Below, in pieces: positions 1-6,321 of a stretch of 8,365 nucleotides of DNA. A program made the position numbers and the translations under genes. The notes under the pieces were generated by a model. It did not search any database and was not told where the DNA came from. It saw only the letters and a list, made by a program, of their open reading frames with translations. Source of the DNA: Dehalococcoidia bacterium (GTDB taxonomy: Bacteria > Chloroflexota > Dehalococcoidia > UBA3495); assembly GCA_002730485.1 (NCBI GenBank), contig PCAH01000002.1, forward strand, positions 1 to 8,365, read 5' to 3'. Within the stretch, counting starts at the first letter, position 1. The number at the start of each line of letters is the position of its first letter.

Positions 1-1878
1 AGCGTCACCGTCGCCATCGGGCAGCGTGAGTGTGATGTCTCCCGTAACTGCTGCCGGTGCTGCCACCGTGATGGTGTGCGCGCCGTTGTCGGTGTCCTCG
101 GCCAGTATCAATTTCGAGGCGGTGGTAGCAGTCGCCCCTATCTCTAGCCCGCCCGTGCCTTTTCCTGCCAACTTGAGGTTGATGTTGGCATCGCCTCCCG
201 TGGCACTGAGTGCCGGCGGGTTGCCCGTGGCTGCGTTCGTTATCGTCAACTCATTGACTGCGCTGCCAGTCTCCGCGAACTTGAGCAGCTCCAGAGTGCC
301 ATCGCCAATCGCATTGCCGTTTACATCGAGTTGGCCACCCAGCTGCGGGGTGGTATCTGCAACGAGGCTAGCCATACCACCTGAGGCTGGGGTTTCCCAC
401 CCGATCCCACCACTGCCATCGACTGTTAGTACCTGGTCTTCGCTGCCTACGGTTGTGATTGCCATCGTACCTGCGGCAGAACCGGCCAGTATGCCACCTT
501 TGGCTATACCTGATATATCGGTTTCAATACCGCCACGCTCATGCTTAAGTTGACCAGTAGAATCAGTAAATGCTGCTAATGCTACGGGGTCGCCGTCACC
601 ATCTCCGACTATAATGTTGCCATCTGACAACACACTCATAGCCGTAACAGCACCAGTACCTGAGCCTAGTAATACTCCCCCATCAGTGAGGGTGGAGGCG
701 CCCGTGCCTCCGTCTGCCACCGGTACGTCAGTGCCATCGGCCCTGTATACGGCATTTCCTTCAATGGTGATGTCACCAGAACCGCTTCGGGCAATAGTTG
801 TGTCAGAGGCATGTCCGAGTTCGATTGCTCCAGCCGTAGTAAGCGTGCTGTCATCATTGACAGTCAAAGCCGTAGCTAGAGAGTTTAGGGAACTTCCTGA
901 ACTCCCCTCATTAGCTACCTGAAATACGATCGCTCCACCTGCGCCCGAACCTTTACCCTGGCCGCCCTGAAAGGTGAGTGCGCCACCCGCCTGGTTGTTA
1001 CTTGTTCCGGCAGTGGTTGCTCCAGCAGACACCGTTAGGGTTGTCCCTGCGGCATCATGAGCGGAGGCTGTGGGATTTAGCTTGTTGCTGGCAAACAATA
1101 AATCAGACTCTGCTTGTATTGCGGAAGTTCCGTTGCCGGTCAACACAGCATTGGCTGTAAGGGTAGAAGCACCTGTCCCGCCGTCAGCTACGGGTACATC
1201 AGTGCCGCCTGCACGGTACACTATGTTGCCTTCAATGTTTACATCGCCTGAACTAGCCCTGGCTAATGTTGTATCTGTAGCGTGTCCTAGCTCTATACCC
1301 GTCAATTGAGGGCTATCACCAGTGCCGACACCGATAGATGTGCGTAATGTCGGACCACTCTCGGCTACCGGATCGGTTGAACCATCACCAACAATCATCT
1401 CGCTGTCGGCTAGTGCCGACATGGCGGTGACTGCACCCGTACCCGAACCCAGTAATACGCCCCCGTCGGTCAGCGTGGCCGCGCCTGTGCCGCCATTAGC
1501 CACAGTTAGCACACCACTAGCAGCATCTGCACGACTATAAGAAACAAGTCGCCATTTTCCTGCTTCAAATTCATGTAGTACGGCTATATCGCCTGCCGCC
1601 GTGGTTATATTGGTTGCGTCTGGAAGTACCAAGCTTGAACTATGGGTGAATGTTAGTACGGCGTCAAAGTGCAGTAATATGATTGCCCCTACGCCCCTGG
1701 TGGAAATAGAGGTGATCTCCGTTGTGCCAGCTACGTCAAAGGCATTGCCATCCGTACCAAGTGACAGCGCATTGGCGCTGGTTAAATCATCGCCTTTCTT
1801 CCACTTTGGAAAACCACTCGCGTCTACGTGGTTGAGGATGTCTGCAGCTAGTGCGGTACTATCAGATGCTATTGTCAT
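1..1878 (-). CDS. Repeat-rich tail fibre protein, 3' end missing
   Basis: A 626-residue open frame running off the left edge, so the receptor-binding C-terminus is not visible. The start ATG (1876-1878) overlaps the nuclease stop as ATGA and has AGGAG at 1886-1890, seven bases upstream. An N-terminal domain (1-120; KWKKGDDLTSANAL, LVLPDATNITTAAGD) is followed by a low-complexity Gly/Thr/Ala/Asp-rich shaft. The shaft holds GGTGA-type repeats at 129-172 and 390-433, a 46-aa module at 196-241 and 353-398, and weaker repeats near 234-255 and 459-500 (AKGGILAGSAAGTMAITT). Later DTTPQLGGQLDVNGNAIGDG (508 on) and TDNGAHTITVAAP near the edge are motifs common in aquatic and metagenomic phage fibres. 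It should form trimeric beta-structured fibres at the tail tip. The fibre class is fairly secure; the receptor is unknown. Confidence 0.85.
   Translation of the reverse strand, partial: MTIASDSTALAADILNHVDASGFPKWKKGDDLTSANALSLGTDGNAFDVAGTTEITSISTRGVGAIILLHFDAVLTFTHSSSLVLPDATNITTAAGDIAVLHEFEAGKWRLVSYSRADAASGVLTVANGGTGAATLTDGGVLLGSGTGAVTAMSALADSEMIVGDGSTDPVAESGPTLRTSIGVGTGDSPQLTGIELGHATDTTLARASSGDVNIEGNIVYRAGGTDVPVADGGTGASTLTANAVLTGNGTSAIQAESDLLFASNKLNPTASAHDAAGTTLTVSAGATTAGTSNNQAGGALTFQGGQGKGSGAGGAIVFQVANEGSSGSSLNSLATALTVNDDSTLTTAGAIELGHASDTTIARSGSGDITIEGNAVYRADGTDVPVADGGTGASTLTDGGVLLGSGTGAVTAMSVLSDGNIIVGDGDGDPVALAAFTDSTGQLKHERGGIETDISGIAKGGILAGSAAGTMAITTVGSEDQVLTVDGSGGIGWETPASGGMASLVADTTPQLGGQLDVNGNAIGDGTLELLKFAETGSAVNELTITNAATGNPPALSATGGDANINLKLAGKGTGGLEIGATATTASKLILAEDTDNGAHTITVAAPAAVTGDITLTLPDGDGDA
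580..711 (-). repeat. Fibre repeat B, copy 2 (44 aa)
   Basis: Residues 390-433, overlapping the last nine residues of repeat A copy 2. It is displaced 783 bases from copy 1. In copy 1 the B unit precedes A, while here it follows A, so the shaft is a mosaic rather than a simple tandem array. Confidence 0.9.
685..822 (-). repeat. Fibre repeat A, copy 2 (46 aa)
   Basis: Residues 353-398. It differs from copy 1 at eight residues (mostly T/S, L/I and V/I type). Among the 38 shared residues, 27 use a different synonymous codon, so the copies are old and held at the protein level. Confidence 0.9.
1156..1293 (-). repeat. Fibre repeat A, copy 1 (46 aa)
   Basis: Encodes ELGHATDTTLARASSGDVNI followed by EGNIVYRAGGTDVPVADGG and ending TGASTLT (residues 196-241). 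It matches copy 2 at 38 of 46 residues, displaced by exactly 471 bases (157 codons). Confidence 0.9.
1363..1494 (-). repeat. Fibre repeat B, copy 1 (44 aa)
   Basis: Residues 129-172, beginning GGTGAATLTDGGVLLGSGTG and ending IVGDGSTDPVA. It matches copy 2 at 36 of 44 residues. This 'GGTG..TLT..GVL.G.GT.AV' unit is a known style of phage-fibre shaft repeat. Confidence 0.9.
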
Positions 1879-2318
1879 GTTCCCACTCCTACCATCACTG
1901 GTTTTCCTATGACTTCCAACAAACGCGGTTTCAGGCGCTTTAGATCCTGCTGAAATAAGACCACCACACGGTAGCCCTTACTGGTCAAACCTATGTTCCT
2001 CAGTATGTCACGCGCACGTCCCTCAGCTATCCCGTGGAACGGTCCCTGGTACTCAAGATTTATCTTGTAGTCAGGCAAGAGAAAGTCGGCCCTTGCACCC
2101 CCTAGTATACTACCACCGAACACATTTCGTTGCACGTCAAAGTTAATCTTTAACTCCTTTAGCGCCTTGTAAATGCGGCTTTCGGGGCTATTTAGCCCTG
2201 GAACTATGTCAATTGGGGGCAGGTCTGGCTTGGTAATGCGCCCCAGTTTTCGCGCTCTAATGAAGATGCGCGGTGCTGATAGTGCCTTGCGGGGGCTACT
2301 CATTAACCTTCTAGGCAT
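1875..2318 (-). CDS. Vsr/DUF559-like PD-(D/E)XK nuclease
   Basis: A 147-aa putative nuclease. After a basic N-terminus (RKALSAPRIFIRARKLGR), a typical small very-short-patch-repair/DUF559 core is seen. E47 lies in SPESRIYKALKEL, D78 in GARADFLLPDY, and E89 with Q91 in INLEYQGPFHG. H95 follows, then D104 in RARDILRNIGLTSKGYRVVVLF. In this family E, D, E/D, H and D carry or support the metal site; here the PD-ExK lysine position is Q91, as also occurs in Vsr-like members. ATG 2316-2318 overlaps the preceding TAA by one base; it has no clear binding site. ATG 2301-2303 has AGAAGG only three bases away, so the start is uncertain by five codons. The gene ends in TGA overlapping the fibre ATG by four bases (ATGA). 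A free-standing homing-type role is possible. Confidence 0.7.
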   Translation of the reverse strand: MPRRLMSSPRKALSAPRIFIRARKLGRITKPDLPPIDIVPGLNSPESRIYKALKELKINFDVQRNVFGGSILGGARADFLLPDYKINLEYQGPFHGIAEGRARDILRNIGLTSKGYRVVVLFQQDLKRLKPRLLEVIGKPVMVGVGT

Positions 2319-2692
2319 TACGGGTTAGCCAGTGTGATCGTCACGGTTATACGCATGGTCTTGTTGGTGGTCTTTGTGACCGCAGCAGCCGGTTGCCCGT
2401 GAACGTGCAGGATACCGCTAGTGGAGGCAGAAAATAGTCCTACCTCGGCTATAGTGCCGTTACCTTCCGTCGTCCCGTAGTAATGCTCCGCAGTTATCAC
2501 GCCGTCACTGACCGACTTGGTGTCCGGGGTGACCCGCGATCCTATCTGAGTCCCTATGTCCGTATCACTCAGAGCAGGTGTGGTAGTACCACTACCTACC
2601 GCAAGGTGGGTCATCGTGGTGGGGCTACTCAGGCCGGTCCACTGGTTTGCAAGGGCTGTAAGCCCCAGGGTCGTTACTAAACTTGTTGCCAT
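2318..2692 (-). CDS. Small tail protein, fibre-base/collar-like
   Basis: A 124-aa protein with the pattern of short phage tail or fibre N-terminal proteins. It shows an N-terminal helix with LGLTALANQW (9-18), a strand LAVGSGTTTPALSDTDIG (30-47), an R at 53, a TIAEVGLFSASTSGILH block (80-96) and a terminal beta strand TMRITVTITLANP. The 'GTGTT.P..DT.IG' and 'I.EVGLF....GIL' elements are common in tail-fibre attachment or collar domains. ATG at 2690-2692 is served by AGGAG at 2702-2706, nine bases upstream, in the 17-base gap after the propeller gene. Its TAA shares one base with the next ATG (TAATG). It may join the fibre to the tail hub; family assignment is by pattern only. Confidence 0.6.
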   Translation of the reverse strand: MATSLVTTLGLTALANQWTGLSSPTTMTHLAVGSGTTTPALSDTDIGTQIGSRVTPDTKSVSDGVITAEHYYGTTEGNGTIAEVGLFSASTSGILHVHGQPAAAVTKTTNKTMRITVTITLANP

Positions 2693-2709
2693 AATTAATT
2701 GCTCCTATT

Positions 2710-4626
2710 CTACCACTCTGCGAAGTCCCAGTTGAAGTTGTCCCACGTTGGGGGCGAGTCTGTTAGCGTAGCTGCTACGGTCACGGTGGCGTCCACCGGC
2801 ACCGATATTTGCGGCCAAGGCCCGCTCGTAGCGTCTACCATGACCACCTGAGCCTGGCGCTCGTCCTTATCGGCTGCTAATTGCTCCTCACTGGGGCGCA
2901 ATACAGAGGTCTTTGTGACGTAAATGAGGTGCTGCCAACCCAGCATATCCACAAAACGGACCGGGTTCTCACTGCCTTCCAGCTCTTTTAGGAACTCTAA
3001 CTGCTCTCTAACGGTCTTGGTTTCAGCAGTTCCGTCCCGCAAACGGGTACCACCCAGGATCAGTCCCACCTGATATGCCCGTATCGGGTCTGGCCGGAGC
3101 AGGAAACTGGTGGTAAACCGCTCGATTACGGGTGTTTCGGTACTGTCTGACCCGCGTGTAAGCGTGAATTTGAGGCGCAGGTGCTTGCTAGTAGTCGTAA
3201 TATCCGACTCGCTGAACGGCAGGACCGTCTTTCCGTCTGCCGTGACGTCGCCCAGAGCGGTGTAGCTCGCACCCTTATCCGTAGAATACGATACGGCGAT
3301 CTTGCGCCCATCGCCCGTGTCAAGGTTCCGCGCATCCACCGATACGTCCCTGAACGCCTTGAGCATGAAGGGCATCCCACCATCGAAGTCCGATGTCTCG
3401 AAGTTACCCGTAGTAGGATAACTAGCATGTGGAGTGTCACGCAGGGTCGTGTGTCTACGGCTGCGTGTGGCGCCGTCGTTGAGGTAAGACCGTGCAAGAT
3501 TACGCGAGTAACCACCCGCTTTCATCGTGTCGTCGGCTGTTCCCCTGTACATCTGGTGCCAGCCTATCCCGTTATACCCCAGCACTTCGGGCAGATTACT
3601 CTCGCCCTGGTCAAATGCGGCATAAAGATGGAAAGGCCCGCTCCAGAGCCAGATAGGAATACCGTGACCGTGCAGATCCTTGTTCTCGTCACCCTTCATT
3701 AGCGGTGTCACGTCTATCATGTTGCTAATAACACCTGACGATAGGCTTATCTTCACGATCCGGCCTAAAATATGAGTGTATAGGAAGCCGTCGTGGTAGA
3801 CGAGAGCCTTGCAGTTGCCGCTATATTTCTGGTTATAAAAGCCTGTAATTTCGTTCAGATTGGTGCCGTCATACCAAAATATGGAATCCTCTTTGCCTAT
3901 GATTAGCAGTCCGAACGCCACGCCTAATCCCGTGACATCACTTTCCGGGTTCCCTACATTGATGGCTGTGGCCCAAGTAGCACCGTTATCCGTGCTAGTC
4001 TTGATCGTACTGCCTGTCCCCAGCACCAGATAAACATTACCGTCCGGCTTCTCCCAGGTGGTGAAACAACTAGCCTTCTGTCCCGATGCAGGCTGTGTCC
4101 AGGTGTCCCCATCAGCGGAGCGGTAAAGGTCAGCACTGTCTCCCACCGCCGCAAATACGTTACTGCCGTGCCGGTGTAGCCAGACGGCACTTGCGCCCAG
4201 CGTGGTGGAGCTGTCGGTCCAGGTACTGTCATCGGTGGTGCGCCTGACCTTGGTGCCTATGGCAGCCAGAACTGTGCTTGCGCCAAAGTCCACGATCATA
4301 GGTGCTGTGGATACCTTGCTACTGTCCGTGGCGCTCCACGCAGAGTGCAGGGTTATGTCTTCGTCTACAAAAGGAAAGATATTACCGTCAGTGCGGTAGA
4401 CCTTCTTATCACTGGCAAATGTGAGCTGGTCAATGCCCTCGGTCATACCGGTCTGGGACCATGCGTCCCAGAAACCTTCCCGTACTCTGGCCTCCGTGCC
4501 AGTGGCGATACGGGGCGCGAAGTCATCTACCCGCTCGGTATTGTATTCACCCGGAGCGACCATGAACCCGAAGGTCGTAGCACCGCTCTTCAGGGTGATG
4601 TCATGGGAACCGCCAGCAGTAGGCAT
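2710..4626 (-). CDS. Beta-propeller-like tail protein with Asp-box motifs (nozzle/hub candidate)
   Basis: A 638-aa virion protein. Asp-box-like turns (S/T-x-D-x-G-x-T-W) occur at RSADGDTW (169-176) and TSTDNGATW (210-218), with degenerate copies at TTDDSTW (130-136) and YSTDKGASY (447-455), each after a short strand, as in propeller blades. Residues about 65-360 show repeated strand patterns of the propeller kind (for example SIFWYDGTNLNEI, FLYTHILGRIVKIS). The N-terminal DDFAPRIATG segment and the C-terminal region 510-600 (GLILGGTRLRDG, NPVRFVDMLGWQHLIYV) look like docking or tail-ring domains, and the protein ends with an aromatic tail TWDNFNWDFAEW. It directly follows the adaptor candidate, as tail tube B/nozzle follows tail tube A in T7-like phages. 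No clear ribosome binding site precedes ATG 4624-4626, suggesting coupling. Alternatives are a distal-tail hub or a glycan-binding tail protein; no sialidase catalytic set is claimed. Confidence 0.6.
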   Translation of the reverse strand: MPTAGGSHDITLKSGATTFGFMVAPGEYNTERVDDFAPRIATGTEARVREGFWDAWSQTGMTEGIDQLTFASDKKVYRTDGNIFPFVDEDITLHSAWSATDSSKVSTAPMIVDFGASTVLAAIGTKVRRTTDDSTWTDSSTTLGASAVWLHRHGSNVFAAVGDSADLYRSADGDTWTQPASGQKASCFTTWEKPDGNVYLVLGTGSTIKTSTDNGATWATAINVGNPESDVTGLGVAFGLLIIGKEDSIFWYDGTNLNEITGFYNQKYSGNCKALVYHDGFLYTHILGRIVKISLSSGVISNMIDVTPLMKGDENKDLHGHGIPIWLWSGPFHLYAAFDQGESNLPEVLGYNGIGWHQMYRGTADDTMKAGGYSRNLARSYLNDGATRSRRHTTLRDTPHASYPTTGNFETSDFDGGMPFMLKAFRDVSVDARNLDTGDGRKIAVSYSTDKGASYTALGDVTADGKTVLPFSESDITTTSKHLRLKFTLTRGSDSTETPVIERFTTSFLLRPDPIRAYQVGLILGGTRLRDGTAETKTVREQLEFLKELEGSENPVRFVDMLGWQHLIYVTKTSVLRPSEEQLAADKDERQAQVVMVDATSGPWPQISVPVDATVTVAATLTDSPPTWDNFNWDFAEW

Positions 4627-4628
4627 GA

Positions 4629-5285
4629 CTAGGGATTAGTGACGATATTCTCGCCGTAACGTCCGATAGCGGACTCTCCCGCCCCGTAGTCGTGGCCTAT
4701 GCCGATCATGTGTGGAATGTCCCCGCGCCGATTACTCAACTTACTGCGTTCGGCGGCTTGGCGAAACTCTCCCACTAGCTCTGCGAACGGCTTGACATCG
4801 AAGTGCGCTGCCTTCGTGGTCTGGGAAATACACAGCCAGTAGGCACCGTAGTTCGAGAGGTAGTCCAACGGCAACTCTATCGACTCGGTGGCGGCACTAA
4901 TACGGTCTACCCTGTCGTTATATTGCAGGTGCAGGGTCTTGCCACTAAACTCCGCCGCTAGGTCTGACGGCACAACCACTGTCCATGTGGTGCCGTCCTG
5001 CCTCTGGCGCACCCTGCGAAGTAGAACCTTGGGGTTATTCGCCAGCGTAACGTATGCTGTGGAGAAGCCCCACTCCACTTCCGGGGTGGCGGTAGGTGTG
5101 TACTCGAACGTAGAAGACGCGAGGGTCTGGCTACTGTCCACGTCCACGTCCTTGATGGCAGGCCAAGCTGCATCAATAGCAGCGTTTACTGCGGATAGTT
5201 TCTGGGTGGTGGTCCAGAGCGCATTAGCGGTATCGTCGAATAGTTGGTCTAGTCTATCTATTACGTTCTGTCCTGTAACAGCCAT
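4629..5285 (-). CDS. Head-tail adaptor (connector) protein candidate
   Basis: A 218-aa protein that probably forms the ring between portal and tail. The N-terminal helices (about 5-45) include the adaptor-like pattern LWTTTQKLSAVNAAIDAAWP at 23-42, with a Trp followed by a helix bearing an N-A-A repeat. A beta-rich middle (55-135) follows, then LPLDYLSNYGAYWLCISQ at 138-155 and a charged helix EFRQAAERSKLSNRR, both usual at the C-terminal half of gp6- or gp11-like adaptors. ATG at 5283-5285 has GAAGGA at 5294-5299, eight bases upstream. It ends in TAG two bases before the ATG of the propeller protein, which fits adjacent tail-assembly genes. The call rests on pattern, length and gene order; another neck or tail-completion protein is possible. 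Confidence 0.6.
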   Translation of the reverse strand: MAVTGQNVIDRLDQLFDDTANALWTTTQKLSAVNAAIDAAWPAIKDVDVDSSQTLASSTFEYTPTATPEVEWGFSTAYVTLANNPKVLLRRVRQRQDGTTWTVVVPSDLAAEFSGKTLHLQYNDRVDRISAATESIELPLDYLSNYGAYWLCISQTTKAAHFDVKPFAELVGEFRQAAERSKLSNRRGDIPHMIGIGHDYGAGESAIGRYGENIVTNP

Positions 5286-5339
5286 TTACTTTTTCCTTCG
5301 GGATTTCCGTTTCTTCTTCTTGCCCGGTTTCTTGTACAT
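5286..5339 (-). CDS. Micro-ORF encoding a 17-aa Lys/Arg peptide
   Basis: Reads MYKKPGKKKKRKSRRKK, with 12 of 17 residues K or R and none acidic. ATG at 5337-5339 begins one base after the HNH stop (TAA-G-ATG), and its TAA directly precedes, and is in frame with, the ATG of the adaptor gene (TAAATG). GTAGGTG at 5346-5352 gives a fair ribosome binding site six bases upstream. The adaptor's own binding site (GAAGGA) lies inside its last codons. It may be a true tiny basic protein, or a leader that delivers ribosomes to the adaptor start. It may also be chance, since a purine-rich tract naturally translates as K and R. Without it, a gap of only 55 bases would remain. Confidence 0.5.
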   Translation of the reverse strand: MYKKPGKKKKRKSRRKK

Positions 5340-5340
5340 C

Positions 5341-5682
5341 TTATGCACCTACCAGGAACTGGGCGTGACTGGGGTCGCGTAACTCAAGACCCGTCACGAA
5401 CTCCAGCAATTGACCCCGACCATAACGGTCTATAAAGACACTAGCGAGTTTCTCTTTCATCGCCTTAGTCTGTCCTTCTCCCAAGTGGCACGTATGATGA
5501 AGCAAGGCGCAGTTACGTTCATCGAATATCTTCAACTGCTGTTTTCCTTTTGGCACCGCACTACGCTTTATAAGCCATTCGTGCATGTCGGTTGCCCCAT
5601 CTTTGCCACAGTAATCGCAAGTATTTCCTCTTTCCTGAAACAAACGCCACTTCAATTCTGCTCTGCGTGACGTCTGGCTCAC
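5341..5682 (-). CDS. HNH endonuclease
   Basis: A 113-aa HNH/ββα-metal nuclease of phage type. The zinc knuckle is CDYC (C22, C25) paired with HHTC (H62 or H63 and C65). The HNH residues are H34-E35 in MHEWLIKR, N57 in ERNCALL and H66 in TCH. The basic N-terminus (RRAELKWRLFQERG) and the C-terminal helix fit DNA binding. The start is GTG (5680-5682), overlapping the stop of the 37-aa gene by one base; only a weak purine-rich stretch lies upstream, so reinitiation or coupling is likely. Such proteins act either as packaging-linked nicking or cleaving nucleases near terminase genes, or as free-standing homing-type nucleases. Terminase is not in this window, and the position between accessory genes and the adaptor favours neither strongly. 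Confidence 0.85.
   Translation of the reverse strand: MSQTSRRAELKWRLFQERGNTCDYCGKDGATDMHEWLIKRSAVPKGKQQLKIFDERNCALLHHTCHLGEGQTKAMKEKLASVFIDRYGRGQLLEFVTGLELRDPSHAQFLVGA
5346..5352 (-). promoter_or_regulatory. Ribosome binding site for the 17-aa micro-ORF
   Basis: GTAGGTG on the minus strand within the last codons of the HNH gene, six bases before the ATG at 5339. It supports translation of the micro-ORF but also encodes HNH residues, so it could be fortuitous. Confidence 0.45.
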
Positions 5683-5795
5683 TACTTGCGGCTCTTCTTT
5701 TTAGTAATGAACGGCGTGCCTTTTATCACCGTGACGTTCTTCGGTAGTTTCTTGGCTACGAAACCACTCGACTTGGGCTTACGGGTTTTTGCCAT
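5682..5795 (-). CDS. Small basic protein, 37 aa, unknown function
   Basis: A 37-residue ORF with 13 K or R residues and no acidic residue. It starts MAKTRKPKSSGFVAKK, has a short hydrophobic centre (NVTVIKGTPFI, 20-30) and ends TKKKSRK. ATG at 5793-5795 is preceded by an excellent ribosome binding site, GGAAGGTGA at 5802-5810, six bases away. It overlaps the end of the methyltransferase by 17 bases in another frame, and its TAG shares one base with the GTG of the HNH gene (TAGTG). This tight tiling plus the strong binding site is the case for it being real. The charge suggests binding to DNA, RNA or an acidic virion surface; no family is recognised. Confidence 0.72.
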   Translation of the reverse strand: MAKTRKPKSSGFVAKKLPKNVTVIKGTPFITKKKSRK

Positions 5796-6318
5796 TTTCG
5801 CTCACCTTCCATCCAACTACGATGTTTTGCTGGGCCTTCACCGGCCCGCTTTCCATGTCTAGCGTGTAACTGCTCTGATATGCTTCCATGTCCTGCATCC
5901 CTGCCATTCTAACGGCTTGGCGCAGGAGCATCATTGTAAACCCGCACTGGTGGAACTGCCACGGACTATCCTGGCTCCCGAACACACTAGCCAGAACAGA
6001 GACATGCAGATCCTCGTCGTAGACTATCTGTCGTGCGGCCCACTCCAGTGACGGAGTTATCACGTACAGCTTGCCCTGGCGTCGCAGGACCGCACCCACA
6101 TTCTGCAACGTCGGCACCACCTGTAGGCGGGGTATATGTTCGATTACGTGGGACATGAACACCGCGTCGAACTTCCGCTTCAGTTTCAGCGGTTCCGTTA
6201 TGTCCGCAACCACATCCGGTTTCGTTTCCGGGTCTATGTCCAGCGTGGTTATCTTCGCGTCTGGAAATATAGTGCGGCATTGTTGTTTGTCTCCACAACC
6301 TACATCAAGAACCTTCAC
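5779..6318 (-). CDS. Class I SAM-dependent methyltransferase (Methyltransf_11-like)
   Basis: A 179-aa Rossmann-fold methyltransferase. Motif I is VLDVGCGD at residues 3-10, the acidic ribose contact is D27 or D29 in TLDID, an acidic post-II position is D39 in VVADI, and motif IV-like FDAVFMSHVIEHIPR covers 50-64. GKLYVITPSLEW (82-93) is the motif VI-like strand. Motif I begins almost at the first residue, so the usual N-terminal helix is missing and the enzyme is on the short side. The start is GTG at 6316-6318, immediately after the TAG of the glycosyltransferase and in the same frame; AGAGGG at 6329-6334 lies ten bases upstream. The last 17 bases overlap the next small gene. The substrate cannot be read from the sequence; association with the glycosyltransferase suggests a sugar or glycan. 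Confidence 0.85.
   Translation of the reverse strand: MKVLDVGCGDKQQCRTIFPDAKITTLDIDPETKPDVVADITEPLKLKRKFDAVFMSHVIEHIPRLQVVPTLQNVGAVLRRQGKLYVITPSLEWAARQIVYDEDLHVSVLASVFGSQDSPWQFHQCGFTMMLLRQAVRMAGMQDMEAYQSSYTLDMESGPVKAQQNIVVGWKVSENGKNP
5802..5810 (-). promoter_or_regulatory. Strong ribosome binding site for the 37-aa basic protein
   Basis: GGAAGGTGA on the minus strand, six bases before the ATG at 5795. It lies inside the 3' coding part of the methyltransferase and is the main evidence for the small downstream start. Confidence 0.75.
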
Positions 6319-6321
6319 CTA
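6319..6321 (-). other. In-frame amber codon between glycosyltransferase and methyltransferase
   Basis: TAG at the end of the glycosyltransferase is followed directly by GTG of the methyltransferase in the same reading frame. Readthrough would give a 470-residue two-domain protein. A normal stop plus reinitiation at GTG, helped by AGAGGG at 6329-6334, is the simpler reading. Confidence 0.6.

Noticed and set aside
26..1912. Series of open plus-strand frames of about 60-175 codons
   Set aside because: They lie opposite one continuous 626-codon minus-strand fibre frame with recognisable repeats. Their Ser/Pro/Val-rich products are what the complement of Gly/Thr/Ala repeats gives.
3181..3702. 173-codon plus-strand frame opposite the propeller gene
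   Set aside because: It has no supporting binding site or family pattern and is antiparallel to a well-supported 638-aa gene.
2710..6321. Phage-wide TAG recoding (alternative genetic code)
   Set aside because: No gene body needs TAG as sense. The TAG stops of the propeller, adaptor and 37-aa genes are followed soon by other stops in frame, and two of them sit next to a good downstream start. Only the glycosyltransferase-methyltransferase junction would gain from readthrough.
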